From: Gammaproteobacteria bacterium
Lineage (GTDB): Bacteria > Pseudomonadota > Gammaproteobacteria > GRL18
NCBI GenBank assembly: GCA_027076245.1
Contig: JALTKC010000002.1
Span: forward strand, 1 to 29,507
Length of the DNA: 29,507 bases
Direction: 5' to 3'
Shown here: positions 22,801 to 29,507 of the stretch, piece after piece
Layout: each line of letters starts with the position of its first letter
Position numbering within the stretch: position 1 is the stretch's first letter
The notes under the pieces: generated by a model
Database searches by the model: none
Told to the model about the DNA's origin: nothing
What the model saw: only the letters and a program-made list of their open reading frames with translations
Program-made: the position numbers and the translations under genes

Positions 22801-24812
22801 GCACTTTCGGCCAGTTCATTAATGGAAACTACGATCTTTCTTTCGTCACCCACTTTACGGCCTTTATAACGACGAATGGACTGAAAGATTTTTTTAATTT
22901 CAGGATGAGTGAGTTTCTGACGGATAAGAGAAAAAAAGAGTTTGTCAAAATCCTCATTATTAAACAGAATATGGCAATGGGATGACTGACCATCTCTGCC
23001 CGCACGTCCGGATTCCTGCATATAGTCTTCCAGACTGGAAGAAACCTCATAATGGATCACATGGCGGATATCCGGTTTATCTATCCCCATACCAAAAGCG
23101 GTAGTGGCGACAATACCATTAGCATCATTGCTGATAAAATCATTGAGTATCTGGTTTTTTAATGCACTGCTCATGCCGGCATGAAAAGCGTAAAAATTGC
23201 GGCCTAAATCCGTTGAAAGCTGCTCTGCCAGCATTTCACATTGTTTACGGCTGGAAGGGTTGTAAACCAGACAGGGTGCTTTAATGGTTCTTATCTGTGC
23301 GATCAGCTGTTGGGTTTTTTCTTTTTTATTGCCATAGCAACGGGCTGAATAGTTCAGGTTGTCTCGTTTTGGTGAGGCAATATAATGTTCAAATGAAATA
23401 TTCAGTTGTGACTTAAAATAGTGCTCAATTTCTTCTATGGTTTTTTTATTGGCGGTTGCAGTAAAACAGGACAGGGGAATGCGGTTTGAATATTTTTTAT
23501 CCTGAATTTTATTAATAAACTGGGCAATGTAAAAATAATCGTGTCTGAAATCATTCCCCCAGGTCGATAAGCAGTGTGCTTCATCAATGACAATACGTTC
23601 AATATAACGATAGGACAGAATGCGTTCAATATTTTTCGAGCGCAGAGATTCAGGGGCCAGATATAAAATATCAATACTGCCGTTAATTACCCGCCGGATA
23701 ATATGACGCCGCTCCGGCATGGTCAGATAACCACTTAAGGCCTCTGCGGAGGCCAGACCGGCGAGTTTATGGTTAAAGTTAAAAATATGATCCTTCATCA
23801 GAGCCTGAAGGGGAGAAATCACTACAGTTAAAGCCCGGGTGCGTTTGGCTTTAATAATAGCAGGGAGCCAGAAGGTAAAGGTTTTGCCGCCGCCGGTGGG
23901 CAACACAGCAAGAATATCTTCCTGCTGTAAAGCCCCTTTAATAATGTCTTTTTGTGAGACTTGATCCAGTGCTTTAATCGAATCATTTGCAGCCTGGAAC
24001 TTTGGAAAACTTCTGAAGCTGTCAAAACCAAAATATTTAAGGGCCGATTGTTCAAGGTTGGCAACTTCATTGGCCGGATTAAAGGTCAGAGCGTTGAGTT
24101 TTTCCTGGATATGTGGAAAATCAAAATAAATTTTAGGAGGAAAAGAGCGTATCTCTTCAATCTCACCATGCAGCACACTGATAATATAAGCCAGTTCAAC
24201 CGGCTGTTCAGCAACCATTGCCGGCAGAGTTTCCGGTGACTGAATTATATCACCCAGGGCTTCAAAAACAGCTCTGTACAGAGAGACGGTATCTTTATAT
24301 GGTGTAATATCCGGATTAAGCCATTTAAAAAAGGGCTTAAACTGGTGGGTTTGACAGAGCAGGGAAAAGTAAATGTGCTGTAATGAGGGAGATAGCTGAT
24401 AAAAGCGTTCAATGATCTGCTTTAACAGGCCTCTTGTAAGCAAAGCATCCTGTAATGGATCATTGGTTTTATTGGGATCATTGTCTTTATAGATTTTTGG
24501 TAATTTGTGCAGAGTATTCTCGGAGAAAAACAGTAAAGAGAGTTCCAGAGTATCAATAATTTCCAGCTGTTTGACCAGAGGAGCCAGGGCAGAATTCAGC
24601 AGGTATTGGTAATCAAAGGCGCGGAGGTTATGCCCGCACAGATAGACAGGCTGATACGTTGATAGGCTATTTGCTATATGTTCTGCAGAATTACTTTTAA
24701 ATTGGAGATCACCCAGAACAATCCCGGTTTCCCTGATACTCCTTTTGTGTGGATCTGAATTTAATGGTTCCAGATCCAGAAAGAGTATTTGATGAATGTC
24801 TGATAATGGCAT
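19824..24812 (-). CDS. Exonuclease-RecQ helicase-UvrD helicase fusion protein
   Basis: This 1662-residue protein joins three DNA-processing modules. Residues ~8-130 resemble a DEDD 3'-5' exonuclease (D13 and E15 in FLDLEP; HNLRAFD with D67; NDPLQD with D122). Residues ~275-630 are a RecQ-type SF2 helicase: Walker A PTGGGKT, DEAH 410-413, SCFTATA, and QESGRAGRDGQ. No RecQ zinc cysteine cluster follows; instead winged-helix-like segments come at ~640-860. Residues ~1065-1530 are a UvrD/Rep SF1 helicase: AGPGTGKTK, TFHG, DEFQD 1199-1203, GDDDQ, GLNFRSKSK, TIHRSKGKEFDEV and RLYYVALSRAK. A tail of ~120 residues is unassigned. It is alone on its strand, facing vapBC. Similar large RecQ-family fusions are known in databases; a role in repair or defence is inference. 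Confidence 0.9.
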   Translation of the reverse strand: MPLSDIHQILFLDLEPLNSDPHKRSIRETGIVLGDLQFKSNSAEHIANSLSTYQPVYLCGHNLRAFDYQYLLNSALAPLVKQLEIIDTLELSLLFFSENTLHKLPKIYKDNDPNKTNDPLQDALLTRGLLKQIIERFYQLSPSLQHIYFSLLCQTHQFKPFFKWLNPDITPYKDTVSLYRAVFEALGDIIQSPETLPAMVAEQPVELAYIISVLHGEIEEIRSFPPKIYFDFPHIQEKLNALTFNPANEVANLEQSALKYFGFDSFRSFPKFQAANDSIKALDQVSQKDIIKGALQQEDILAVLPTGGGKTFTFWLPAIIKAKRTRALTVVISPLQALMKDHIFNFNHKLAGLASAEALSGYLTMPERRHIIRRVINGSIDILYLAPESLRSKNIERILSYRYIERIVIDEAHCLSTWGNDFRHDYFYIAQFINKIQDKKYSNRIPLSCFTATANKKTIEEIEHYFKSQLNISFEHYIASPKRDNLNYSARCYGNKKEKTQQLIAQIRTIKAPCLVYNPSSRKQCEMLAEQLSTDLGRNFYAFHAGMSSALKNQILNDFISNDANGIVATTAFGMGIDKPDIRHVIHYEVSSSLEDYMQESGRAGRDGQSSHCHILFNNEDFDKLFFSLIRQKLTHPEIKKIFQSIRRYKGRKVGDERKIVVSINELAESAGIKTDDEQSDFDTRVKTALLELERAGYIRRGYNVPEVWVTSFEFKTMEQLHDTLHSHGLSDQSEDAGKRVLYQSVVLLAQVLIKRSTQRFSIAIEELAGILNLDTDEVYHVLDKMRDMELVSLKEDLLISELRPQKLRQLSATLFNLKEHLTSILYELSHQRFKLKELNFALNKAGIRIQCADYSYFLKYWLLNLTKKGLFECYRDKVGDHAWYANVHDQDYLNNAIHQFTHIVQAVVQYIINEGEDVTEDKDKKTLIAYEKMVQHCNHQLGKKLSVNEYDKAVLFLHNIRLLRLEGGRVLHHMQIEIYIDNALSSNKQYTKEDYKLRMAPLYQRKRSAVHIMEHYVQLLSRNPGLASKFATDYFTQGFKQFVSFYKLSKKLRLPISKDRYERIVHGLTDDQKAVVFDEKTSAMLILAGPGTGKTKVLVNKIAHMIINGDYKPEHFLMLTFTRSAAHEFKQRLFDLLSDLAYDIDIYTFHGYATELAGTGFDNNQKAEDKFAELIPQVTQKLKNNELFLPFKNAVILDEFQDINEDAFEFVYELYRQFSEMKGQERARDVRMIAVGDDDQCIMEMTNGASINYMKRFVEQFKKEDDKAAEGNVKRKWYKLGLNFRSKSKIVQCNNQFASEIRERIDEYKVIRPYSNQPGEVFLHYYQTPDFLTALLPFIQKSDQKTIALLSHENEQVLDIYSILKEDPTLDVSYLLKNEGFHLYMMDEISAFSHFLETNLDENDKIISQTLFDNAKTYLIEEYADSSKLNIALKHIHDFEENHDLLTLSFWNNYTWETFAGSFSDTPSKIIVSTIHRSKGKEFDEVHVILQHEHHQNHSDYFKRLYYVALSRAKTLLHIHSYPRQSFKTLESLDISVKENPEKHFPPLKKRLLIMQLEDAYLSYLSRNTHSQHYVSNHKIMAGASVRLQMDNIGNGYSIVHNNTVIGRTSRKFTKLLKQSISRGYSINDSEIEYVTKWFCKETERFNDIFLCRISLVKGQG

Positions 24813-24893
24813 TTAATCGCTTTAAAAATAAACAAACTTTATATGATAATAGCATAAAACGGATTTTTTCCCTGTCTTTTAATTGAATAAGAA

Positions 24894-24922
24894 AAGCCCT
24901 GGTGCGTATAACACCAGGGCTT
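24894..24922 (-). terminator. Terminator after the Met/His-rich protein gene
   Basis: AAGCCCTGGTG (24894-24904) pairs perfectly with CACCAGGGCTT (24912-24922) over a 7-nt loop. On the minus strand the stem is followed by TTCTTATT, a partial T-run. It lies 35 nt after the stop of the gene at 24957-25391 and before the helicase gene. Confidence 0.8.
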
Positions 24923-24956
24923 ATAATGGTATTAAAATTTGTGTTAAAGAGGGTTA

Positions 24957-25391
24957 TTACTGCAGCTGATATTCATCGGCATTTTCATCCCATTTGAATA
25001 CTGAGTCAGGTTTAGTCAGAATCGCCTGGTTGACGACGACCTGTTCCATCATAGCTTCCATCATAGATAAACGTTTATCAAATTTGGCCATTTGATCCAT
25101 ATGGTCATTGGACATCATGGCTTTTTTATCACCTTTCATGGAATTCATCATGGCATGCATGGATTTCATATGAGCAGCCATCATGGCTTTGCGTTTGGCA
25201 GGGTCTTTTTCCTGCATGATTTTATTCATGTCGGCCTTCATGGCTTTCATGCTGGTTTGCATATCACTGGACATGCCGCTCATAGCCATACCGCCTTTAT
25301 CCATTGCGGAATGATTGTGGTCATTACCTGCATAAACAAGGGTGGTAGAGGCCAGTAATAATACGCTTGCGATAGTTGTCAGTTTTTTCAT
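24957..25391 (-). CDS. Secreted Met/His-rich small protein
   Basis: From the ATG at 25391 this encodes 144 residues. GGAG lies 8 nt upstream, while an in-frame ATG at 25403 overlaps that site and is rejected. A signal peptide (MKKLTTIASVLLLASTTLVY, cleavage near AGND) is followed by a short His segment (NDHNHSAMDKGG). Then comes a helical domain with very many methionines, often paired with His, Lys or Asp (MKSMHAMMNSMKGDKKAMMS, NDHMDQMAKF). The end is KWDENADEYQLQ. Met/His-rich periplasmic proteins often bind copper or silver, so metal handling is plausible but unproven. No copper genes are adjacent. It lies between the helicase fusion and sbcD, and has its own terminator. Confidence 0.8.
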   Translation of the reverse strand: MKKLTTIASVLLLASTTLVYAGNDHNHSAMDKGGMAMSGMSSDMQTSMKAMKADMNKIMQEKDPAKRKAMMAAHMKSMHAMMNSMKGDKKAMMSNDHMDQMAKFDKRLSMMEAMMEQVVVNQAILTKPDSVFKWDENADEYQLQ

Positions 25392-25420
25392 TGTAAACTC
25401 CATATACTTTAATTTTAAGG

Positions 25421-25452
25421 ATGTTGGCCATCAACATTTCTGGTTGTTAACA
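25421..25452. promoter_or_regulatory. Paired palindromes upstream of the Met/His-rich gene
   Basis: ATGTTG (25421-25426) and CAACAT (25432-25437) form a dyad with a 5-bp gap, and TGTTAACA (25445-25452) is a second, perfect palindrome. Both lie 30-60 bp before the start codon, a likely promoter position, and may be operators. Confidence 0.4.
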
Positions 25453-25635
25453 TCAATGGCTAACTTGATGAAAAGTATAAGCCTCATAACATTACATCAG
25501 CATTACCTGAACATTAAACATAGTTTATGTTTTTAGCCATTGCGCAGGTCTGGATGAGTTAAAACCACCATGATATCTGGTATGATTGATCTGCAACTGA
25601 AATAAATAACCTGAGCAATCTAAAACAACGAATTG

Positions 25636-25650
25636 CGTCATTTTATGACG
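25636..25650. promoter_or_regulatory. CGTCAT-TTT-ATGACG dyad upstream of sbcD
   Basis: A perfect 6-bp inverted repeat with a 3-bp centre lies 23 bp before the sbcD start. It may be a regulator site or a leader hairpin. No typical Shine-Dalgarno follows it. Confidence 0.4.
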
Positions 25651-25673
25651 TATTGCAGTGCTAAACTGACACC

Positions 25674-26918
25674 ATGAAAATTTTACACACATCAGACTGG
25701 CATCTGGGACGTACCCTGTATGGCCGCAAGCGTTATGAGGAGTTCAGGTGTTTTCTGGACTGGCTGACAGATACTATTGAGCAGGAGCAGGTGGATATTC
25801 TGCTGGTGGCTGGTGATATTTTTGATACCAGTATTCCACCCAATTATGCACAGGAACTGTATTATCGTTTTCTGCACAAGGTCTCTGCCACCCATTGTCA
25901 GCATGTGGTTATTATTGCCGGTAACCATGACTCCCCATCCTTTTTAACTGCCCCGTCAGCATTGTTACGGGTGTTGAATGTCTATGTAGTGGGTTCAGCA
26001 ATGGAAGACCCGCGGGATGAAGTAATTGTGCTCAGGGATAAGGCTGATCAGCCGCTGGCAATTGTCTGTGCCGTGCCTTATTTAAGAGAAAAGGATATCC
26101 GCAGCGTTGAAAGTGGTGAAAGTATGGAAGAAAAGGGTATCAGGCTGGTAGAAGGGTTGAAGGCACATTATGAGCAGGTCTGTGATTATGCTCAGCAACA
26201 GCAACAGGAACTGTACAGTCAGGGTGTCGGGACAATACCGATTGTTGCCATGGGTCATCTGTTTGCTGCCGGGGGTAAAACTCTGCATGAGGACGGTGTA
26301 AGAGAACTGTATGTCGGTTCCCTGGCTTATATTGGGCAGGATATGTTTCCGGAATGTATTGACTATCTGGCCCTGGGGCATCTGCATATTCCTCAATGTG
26401 TGGGTGATAATAATCACTTTAGCTACAGCGGTTCACCCCTGCCCATGTCTTTTGGGGAAGCCGGACAGGACAAACAGGTTATTATTGCTGATTTTGAAAA
26501 AGGTTCAGTTGATATTAGGGAAAAAAATATTCCCCGTTTTCAGCAGCTAAAACAGCTGAGTGGCAATCTGGATGATATTCACTCTGAAATAGAAGCATTA
26601 AAACAACAGGCTGAATCCGTCTGGCTGGAAATTATCTATACCGGCAAAGATATAGTGCCTGATTTATGGGCACAGGTTGAGGACATGCTGGCAGACAGTA
26701 AGCTGGAAGTCTTACGAATAAAAAATGAGGCTCCATATAAGGGCGTTGTGGTACCTGAACCCGGTGAGGGTGAAACCCTGGACGATATGGATGAATACGA
26801 TGTTTTTAAATTCTGTCTGCAGGCTCACGAAATCCCTGAAGACAGTCAGGATGAGCTGATGCAGTCCTATAAGGAGATTATTCACTCTCTGCACGAAGAG
26901 GATCCAAACGCCTTATGA
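25674..26918 (+). CDS. sbcD: SbcCD nuclease subunit D (Mre11 family)
   Basis: SbcD is the metal-dependent nuclease of the SbcCD complex, which cuts DNA hairpins and processes double-strand ends. The 414-residue product has the calcineurin-like phosphoesterase motifs in order: MKILHTSDWHLGRTLYG (Asp8, His10), LLVAGDIFDTSIPP, IIAGNHDSPS, IVAMGHLFAAGG and LALGHLHIPQ. SYSGSPLPMSFGEAGQDK comes before the capping domain. Length is normal for SbcD. The stop overlaps the sbcC start as ATGA. The ATG has no strong Shine-Dalgarno, but the start fits the family exactly. Confidence 0.97.
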   Translation: MKILHTSDWHLGRTLYGRKRYEEFRCFLDWLTDTIEQEQVDILLVAGDIFDTSIPPNYAQELYYRFLHKVSATHCQHVVIIAGNHDSPSFLTAPSALLRVLNVYVVGSAMEDPRDEVIVLRDKADQPLAIVCAVPYLREKDIRSVESGESMEEKGIRLVEGLKAHYEQVCDYAQQQQQELYSQGVGTIPIVAMGHLFAAGGKTLHEDGVRELYVGSLAYIGQDMFPECIDYLALGHLHIPQCVGDNNHFSYSGSPLPMSFGEAGQDKQVIIADFEKGSVDIREKNIPRFQQLKQLSGNLDDIHSEIEALKQQAESVWLEIIYTGKDIVPDLWAQVEDMLADSKLEVLRIKNEAPYKGVVVPEPGEGETLDDMDEYDVFKFCLQAHEIPEDSQDELMQSYKEIIHSLHEEDPNAL

Positions 26919-29507
26919 AAATCCTGCAATTGCGTTTTAAAAACCTGAACTCACTGCAGGGGGAATGGCAGATTGATTTTACCGAACCAAATTACCTTGC
27001 TAATGGAATTTTTGCCCTGACCGGACCCACTGGGGCGGGTAAATCCACAGTACTGGATGCTATTTGCCTGGCGCTGTACGGAGCGACCCCGAGACTGGGT
27101 AAAATTACCAAAAATAATAATGATATTATGTCCCGGCAAACCGGGGAGTGTTTTGCTGAGGTCTGTTTTGAATCCTCCGAGGGACGTTTTATTTGTCACT
27201 GGAGTCAGCACAGAGCCAAAAAGCAGCCTGAAGGCACATTACAGAACGCCAGACATGAAATTGCTGACGCAGATAATAATGGCAGTATTATAGAAAATCA
27301 GATGCGACGGGTAGCCACGGTGATTGAAGAAAAAACCGGTATGGATTTTGAACGTTTTACCCGTTCCATGCTGCTGGCACAGGGCGGCTTTGATACCTTT
27401 CTTAAGGCTGATATTGAACAAAAATCCCGCATACTGGAACAGATCACCGGTACTGAGATTTACAGCCGAATTTCTATACAGACTCATGAGCGCATGAAAG
27501 AGGAGCGTGAACAGCTTAATATCCTCAGAGCAGAAATTGCCGGTATAGCGCTGTTAAGCGAAGAGCAGAAACAGGCCATTGAACAGACCTTAACCACACA
27601 ACTACAGCAGCAAAATACGCTGTCTGGCCAATTGACTCAGACCCGGAAAGCCATTGCCTGGCTACAGTTGCTTGAGTCCATCAACAGGGAAATCAGAGAG
27701 CTGGAAAAAGAGGCTGAACAATTACAGACAGAACGTGAGGCATTTATCCCGCAACGCCAGAAACTTCAGCTGGCTGTTCGGGCCAGTCATCTGGATGGTC
27801 TTTATGCTACGATCACCGCTTTAAGAAAGCAGCAACAGGATAATCAACAGCAATTAACAAATGAGCAGAAAAAACTTCCTGAACTGGAGCAGAATCTGCA
27901 TGACTCTAAAAAAAGCTCACAAAAATCAGAGCAGGTTCTCTCTGATGCCAGAACACAATTACAGTCGGCAGCTGAAATATTTAAAAAAGTCCGTTCTCTG
28001 GATCAGTTTATTGTAGAAAAACAATACTCTGTCAAAAAACTGAGCAGTGAATACCGGCAGTATCAACAGCAGATTGAAGCAGAGCAGGCAGCCATACAGT
28101 CCCTGGAAAAAGAGTCTGAAACTTCAATACAGCAGCGCCGGCAATGTGAGGCATATTTAAATGATCATGCCAAAGATCAGTGGTTGATCAGCGGCCTGGC
28201 CGGTATTAAAGCCCAACTGGACAGTCTTGCTGTAATTGAAAACGAACAGCTTAATCTCAGTTTGCAGATTAAAGCAGAACAAAAAGCTCAGTCACAGTAT
28301 CAGCAGAGGGTTCAGGAAAGGCAAACGGTAACAGAGGCCTGTACACAGGCATTAAAAGTTATACAGAAACAAACAGAGCAAACACAGCAGCAGTTAAATA
28401 CCGCTTTACAGGAGCGGCTTCTCAGGGAATATCGGGCAGAAAAAGAAGCCCTTCTAAAAGAATTAAGCCTGCTAAAAAAAATTGCCAGCCTGGAGGCAGA
28501 ACGGGAAAAGCTGGAAGATAATAAGCCCTGTCCATTATGCGGCTCACTGGATCATCCCTATGCCATGGGTAATGTGCCTGCTATGGATGAGACTCAGAAA
28601 CAGTTGCTCGTGCTGGATGATATTATTGCCCGAGCGGAACAGCTTGAACAGACGTTAAATGAGCTGGCACAGGAAGAAAAAACCGCTCAGCAGAAATTAT
28701 CAGAAGCAGAAAAGCAGATGCTGGAAGCTGAACATAAACTGTCTGCCAGTAAAGATAATCTGCAAAAGCTGGAACAAAGCCGACAGCAGCAGGAAGATGA
28801 ATTTAACCGTTTAAAAGCTGAATTATTGCAGCAACTCCTGCCCCTTGGGCTTGCCGAAGCGGCTATTGTTGATTTTGAGGCATTATTAAAGCAGCTGCAG
28901 AATCGTCTGGAAACCTGGCAGCAGCAACAGCAAAGCCTTAATGAGTCAGACCAGAAACTGGCAGAATTTTCTGCCAGTATTAAATCTCATGAGAGTGTTA
29001 TATCGACCCTGAATAAAACGGCTCTGTCTGTCAGGCGGACATTAAATGATGAAACTATCAGGCTGGAACAGTTAAAAACCGAAAGACAGGAACTGTTTGC
29101 TGATAAGGATGTAGATGCTGAAGAAAATAAGCTCAGACAGTCACTGGCCGATGCAGAGCAGGCAGAAAAAATGGCACGTGCTGTACTGAACCGGGCTGAG
29201 CAGGAACTGAATAGTTTGCAAAACAGTATTCGCTCATTAGAATCCCGTATAAAACGGGCAGTTGAGGACTTAAAAACCGAGGAAAATGCATTTCAACAGC
29301 AATTACCAGTACAGGGTTTTACCAGTGAAACTGAATTTGTCCAGGCCAGTTTAACGGCAGAGCAACGGGAAGCATTGAATAAAACAGCTCAGGAACTGGA
29401 TAACCGGCAAATCAGTATTAATACCCGCCTGACTGACTATAAACAGAAGCTGCAAACTGAACAGAATAAAAAAATAACGCAACAGTCTCTGGACTCTCTT
29501 CTACCTG
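26915..29507 (+). CDS. sbcC: SbcCD nuclease subunit C (3' part beyond window)
   Basis: SbcC is the SMC/Rad50-like ATPase of SbcCD. The frame is open to the window edge (about 864 codons), so the C-terminal coiled coil and Walker B/signature lobe are missing. The N-terminal lobe has MKILQLRFKNLNSLQGEW and Walker A GPTGAGKSTVLDAICLALYG, then the Q-loop region (MLLAQGGFDTFL). Long Gln/Glu-rich coiled coils follow, meeting at the zinc hook CPLCGS (Cys539 and Cys542), after which the return coil begins. It overlaps sbcD by 4 nt. The coiled coil is unusually Gln-rich in places. Confidence 0.97.
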   Translation, partial: MKILQLRFKNLNSLQGEWQIDFTEPNYLANGIFALTGPTGAGKSTVLDAICLALYGATPRLGKITKNNNDIMSRQTGECFAEVCFESSEGRFICHWSQHRAKKQPEGTLQNARHEIADADNNGSIIENQMRRVATVIEEKTGMDFERFTRSMLLAQGGFDTFLKADIEQKSRILEQITGTEIYSRISIQTHERMKEEREQLNILRAEIAGIALLSEEQKQAIEQTLTTQLQQQNTLSGQLTQTRKAIAWLQLLESINREIRELEKEAEQLQTEREAFIPQRQKLQLAVRASHLDGLYATITALRKQQQDNQQQLTNEQKKLPELEQNLHDSKKSSQKSEQVLSDARTQLQSAAEIFKKVRSLDQFIVEKQYSVKKLSSEYRQYQQQIEAEQAAIQSLEKESETSIQQRRQCEAYLNDHAKDQWLISGLAGIKAQLDSLAVIENEQLNLSLQIKAEQKAQSQYQQRVQERQTVTEACTQALKVIQKQTEQTQQQLNTALQERLLREYRAEKEALLKELSLLKKIASLEAEREKLEDNKPCPLCGSLDHPYAMGNVPAMDETQKQLLVLDDIIARAEQLEQTLNELAQEEKTAQQKLSEAEKQMLEAEHKLSASKDNLQKLEQSRQQQEDEFNRLKAELLQQLLPLGLAEAAIVDFEALLKQLQNRLETWQQQQQSLNESDQKLAEFSASIKSHESVISTLNKTALSVRRTLNDETIRLEQLKTERQELFADKDVDAEENKLRQSLADAEQAEKMARAVLNRAEQELNSLQNSIRSLESRIKRAVEDLKTEENAFQQQLPVQGFTSETEFVQASLTAEQREALNKTAQELDNRQISINTRLTDYKQKLQTEQNKKITQQSLDSLLP

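Noticed and set aside
25092..25358. Plus-strand His/Phe/Gly-rich frame opposite the Met-rich gene
   Set aside because: Met codons (ATG) read in reverse give CAT (His); the composition is an artefact of the antisense strand.
1..29507. CRISPR array, rRNA, tRNA or insertion sequence
   Set aside because: No regularly spaced repeats, no rRNA or complete tRNA cloverleaf other than the tmRNA, and no transposase-like frame were seen.

Overview
The window looks like chromosome of a free-living or symbiotic gammaproteobacterium with moderate GC. Gene content and order (rsxABC, metG, apbC, dcd; then DUF3108-purN-purM, DUF2066, AI-2E permease, gshA) are of gammaproteobacterial type, and the tmRNA encodes an ANDDNYALAA tag close to the enterobacterial one. 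A small secreted Gly/Asn/Tyr/Trp-rich protein resembling purple-sulfur-bacterial sulfur globule proteins suggests a sulfur oxidiser; this is inference, not proof.

Layout. 1-2692 (minus): the start of an Rnf/Rsx ion-translocating electron transport operon, rsxA-rsxB-rsxC, with rsxC cut by the window edge. A large palindrome built from an 8-nt unit separates it from metG (minus). metG and apbC are divergent across a 348-bp control region. apbC ends at two hairpin terminators and is followed by dcd and an unrecognised gene that may be coupled to it. 7716-10409 (plus): a secreted pentapeptide-repeat protein, then an overlapping gene pair encoding a PAS protein and a chemoreceptor with a CZB zinc-binding domain, resembling the two-part CetB/CetA energy-taxis receptor. 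10450-12937 (minus): purM-purN-DUF3108, each overlapping the next by 1-4 nt. 13065-17145 (plus): DUF2066 protein, AI-2E-family permease and gshA, the last two directly abutting. 17160-18149 (minus): a thioredoxin and the sulfur-globule-like protein.

18424-18784 is ssrA (tmRNA), a common integration site. Beyond it lies an accessory-looking stretch: a vapBC toxin-antitoxin pair, a 42-codon orphan ORF and, on the opposite strand, a 1662-residue protein joining a DEDD-type exonuclease, a RecQ-type SF2 helicase and a UvrD-type SF1 helicase. No integrase is visible. After a Met/His-rich secreted protein, the window ends in sbcD and a partial sbcC.

The most notable item is the exonuclease-RecQ-UvrD fusion in this ssrA-adjacent region. 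It lacks the recognisable RecQ zinc cysteines and has Asn where the exonuclease family usually has its catalytic His. No rRNA, tRNA, CRISPR array or insertion sequence was recognised.
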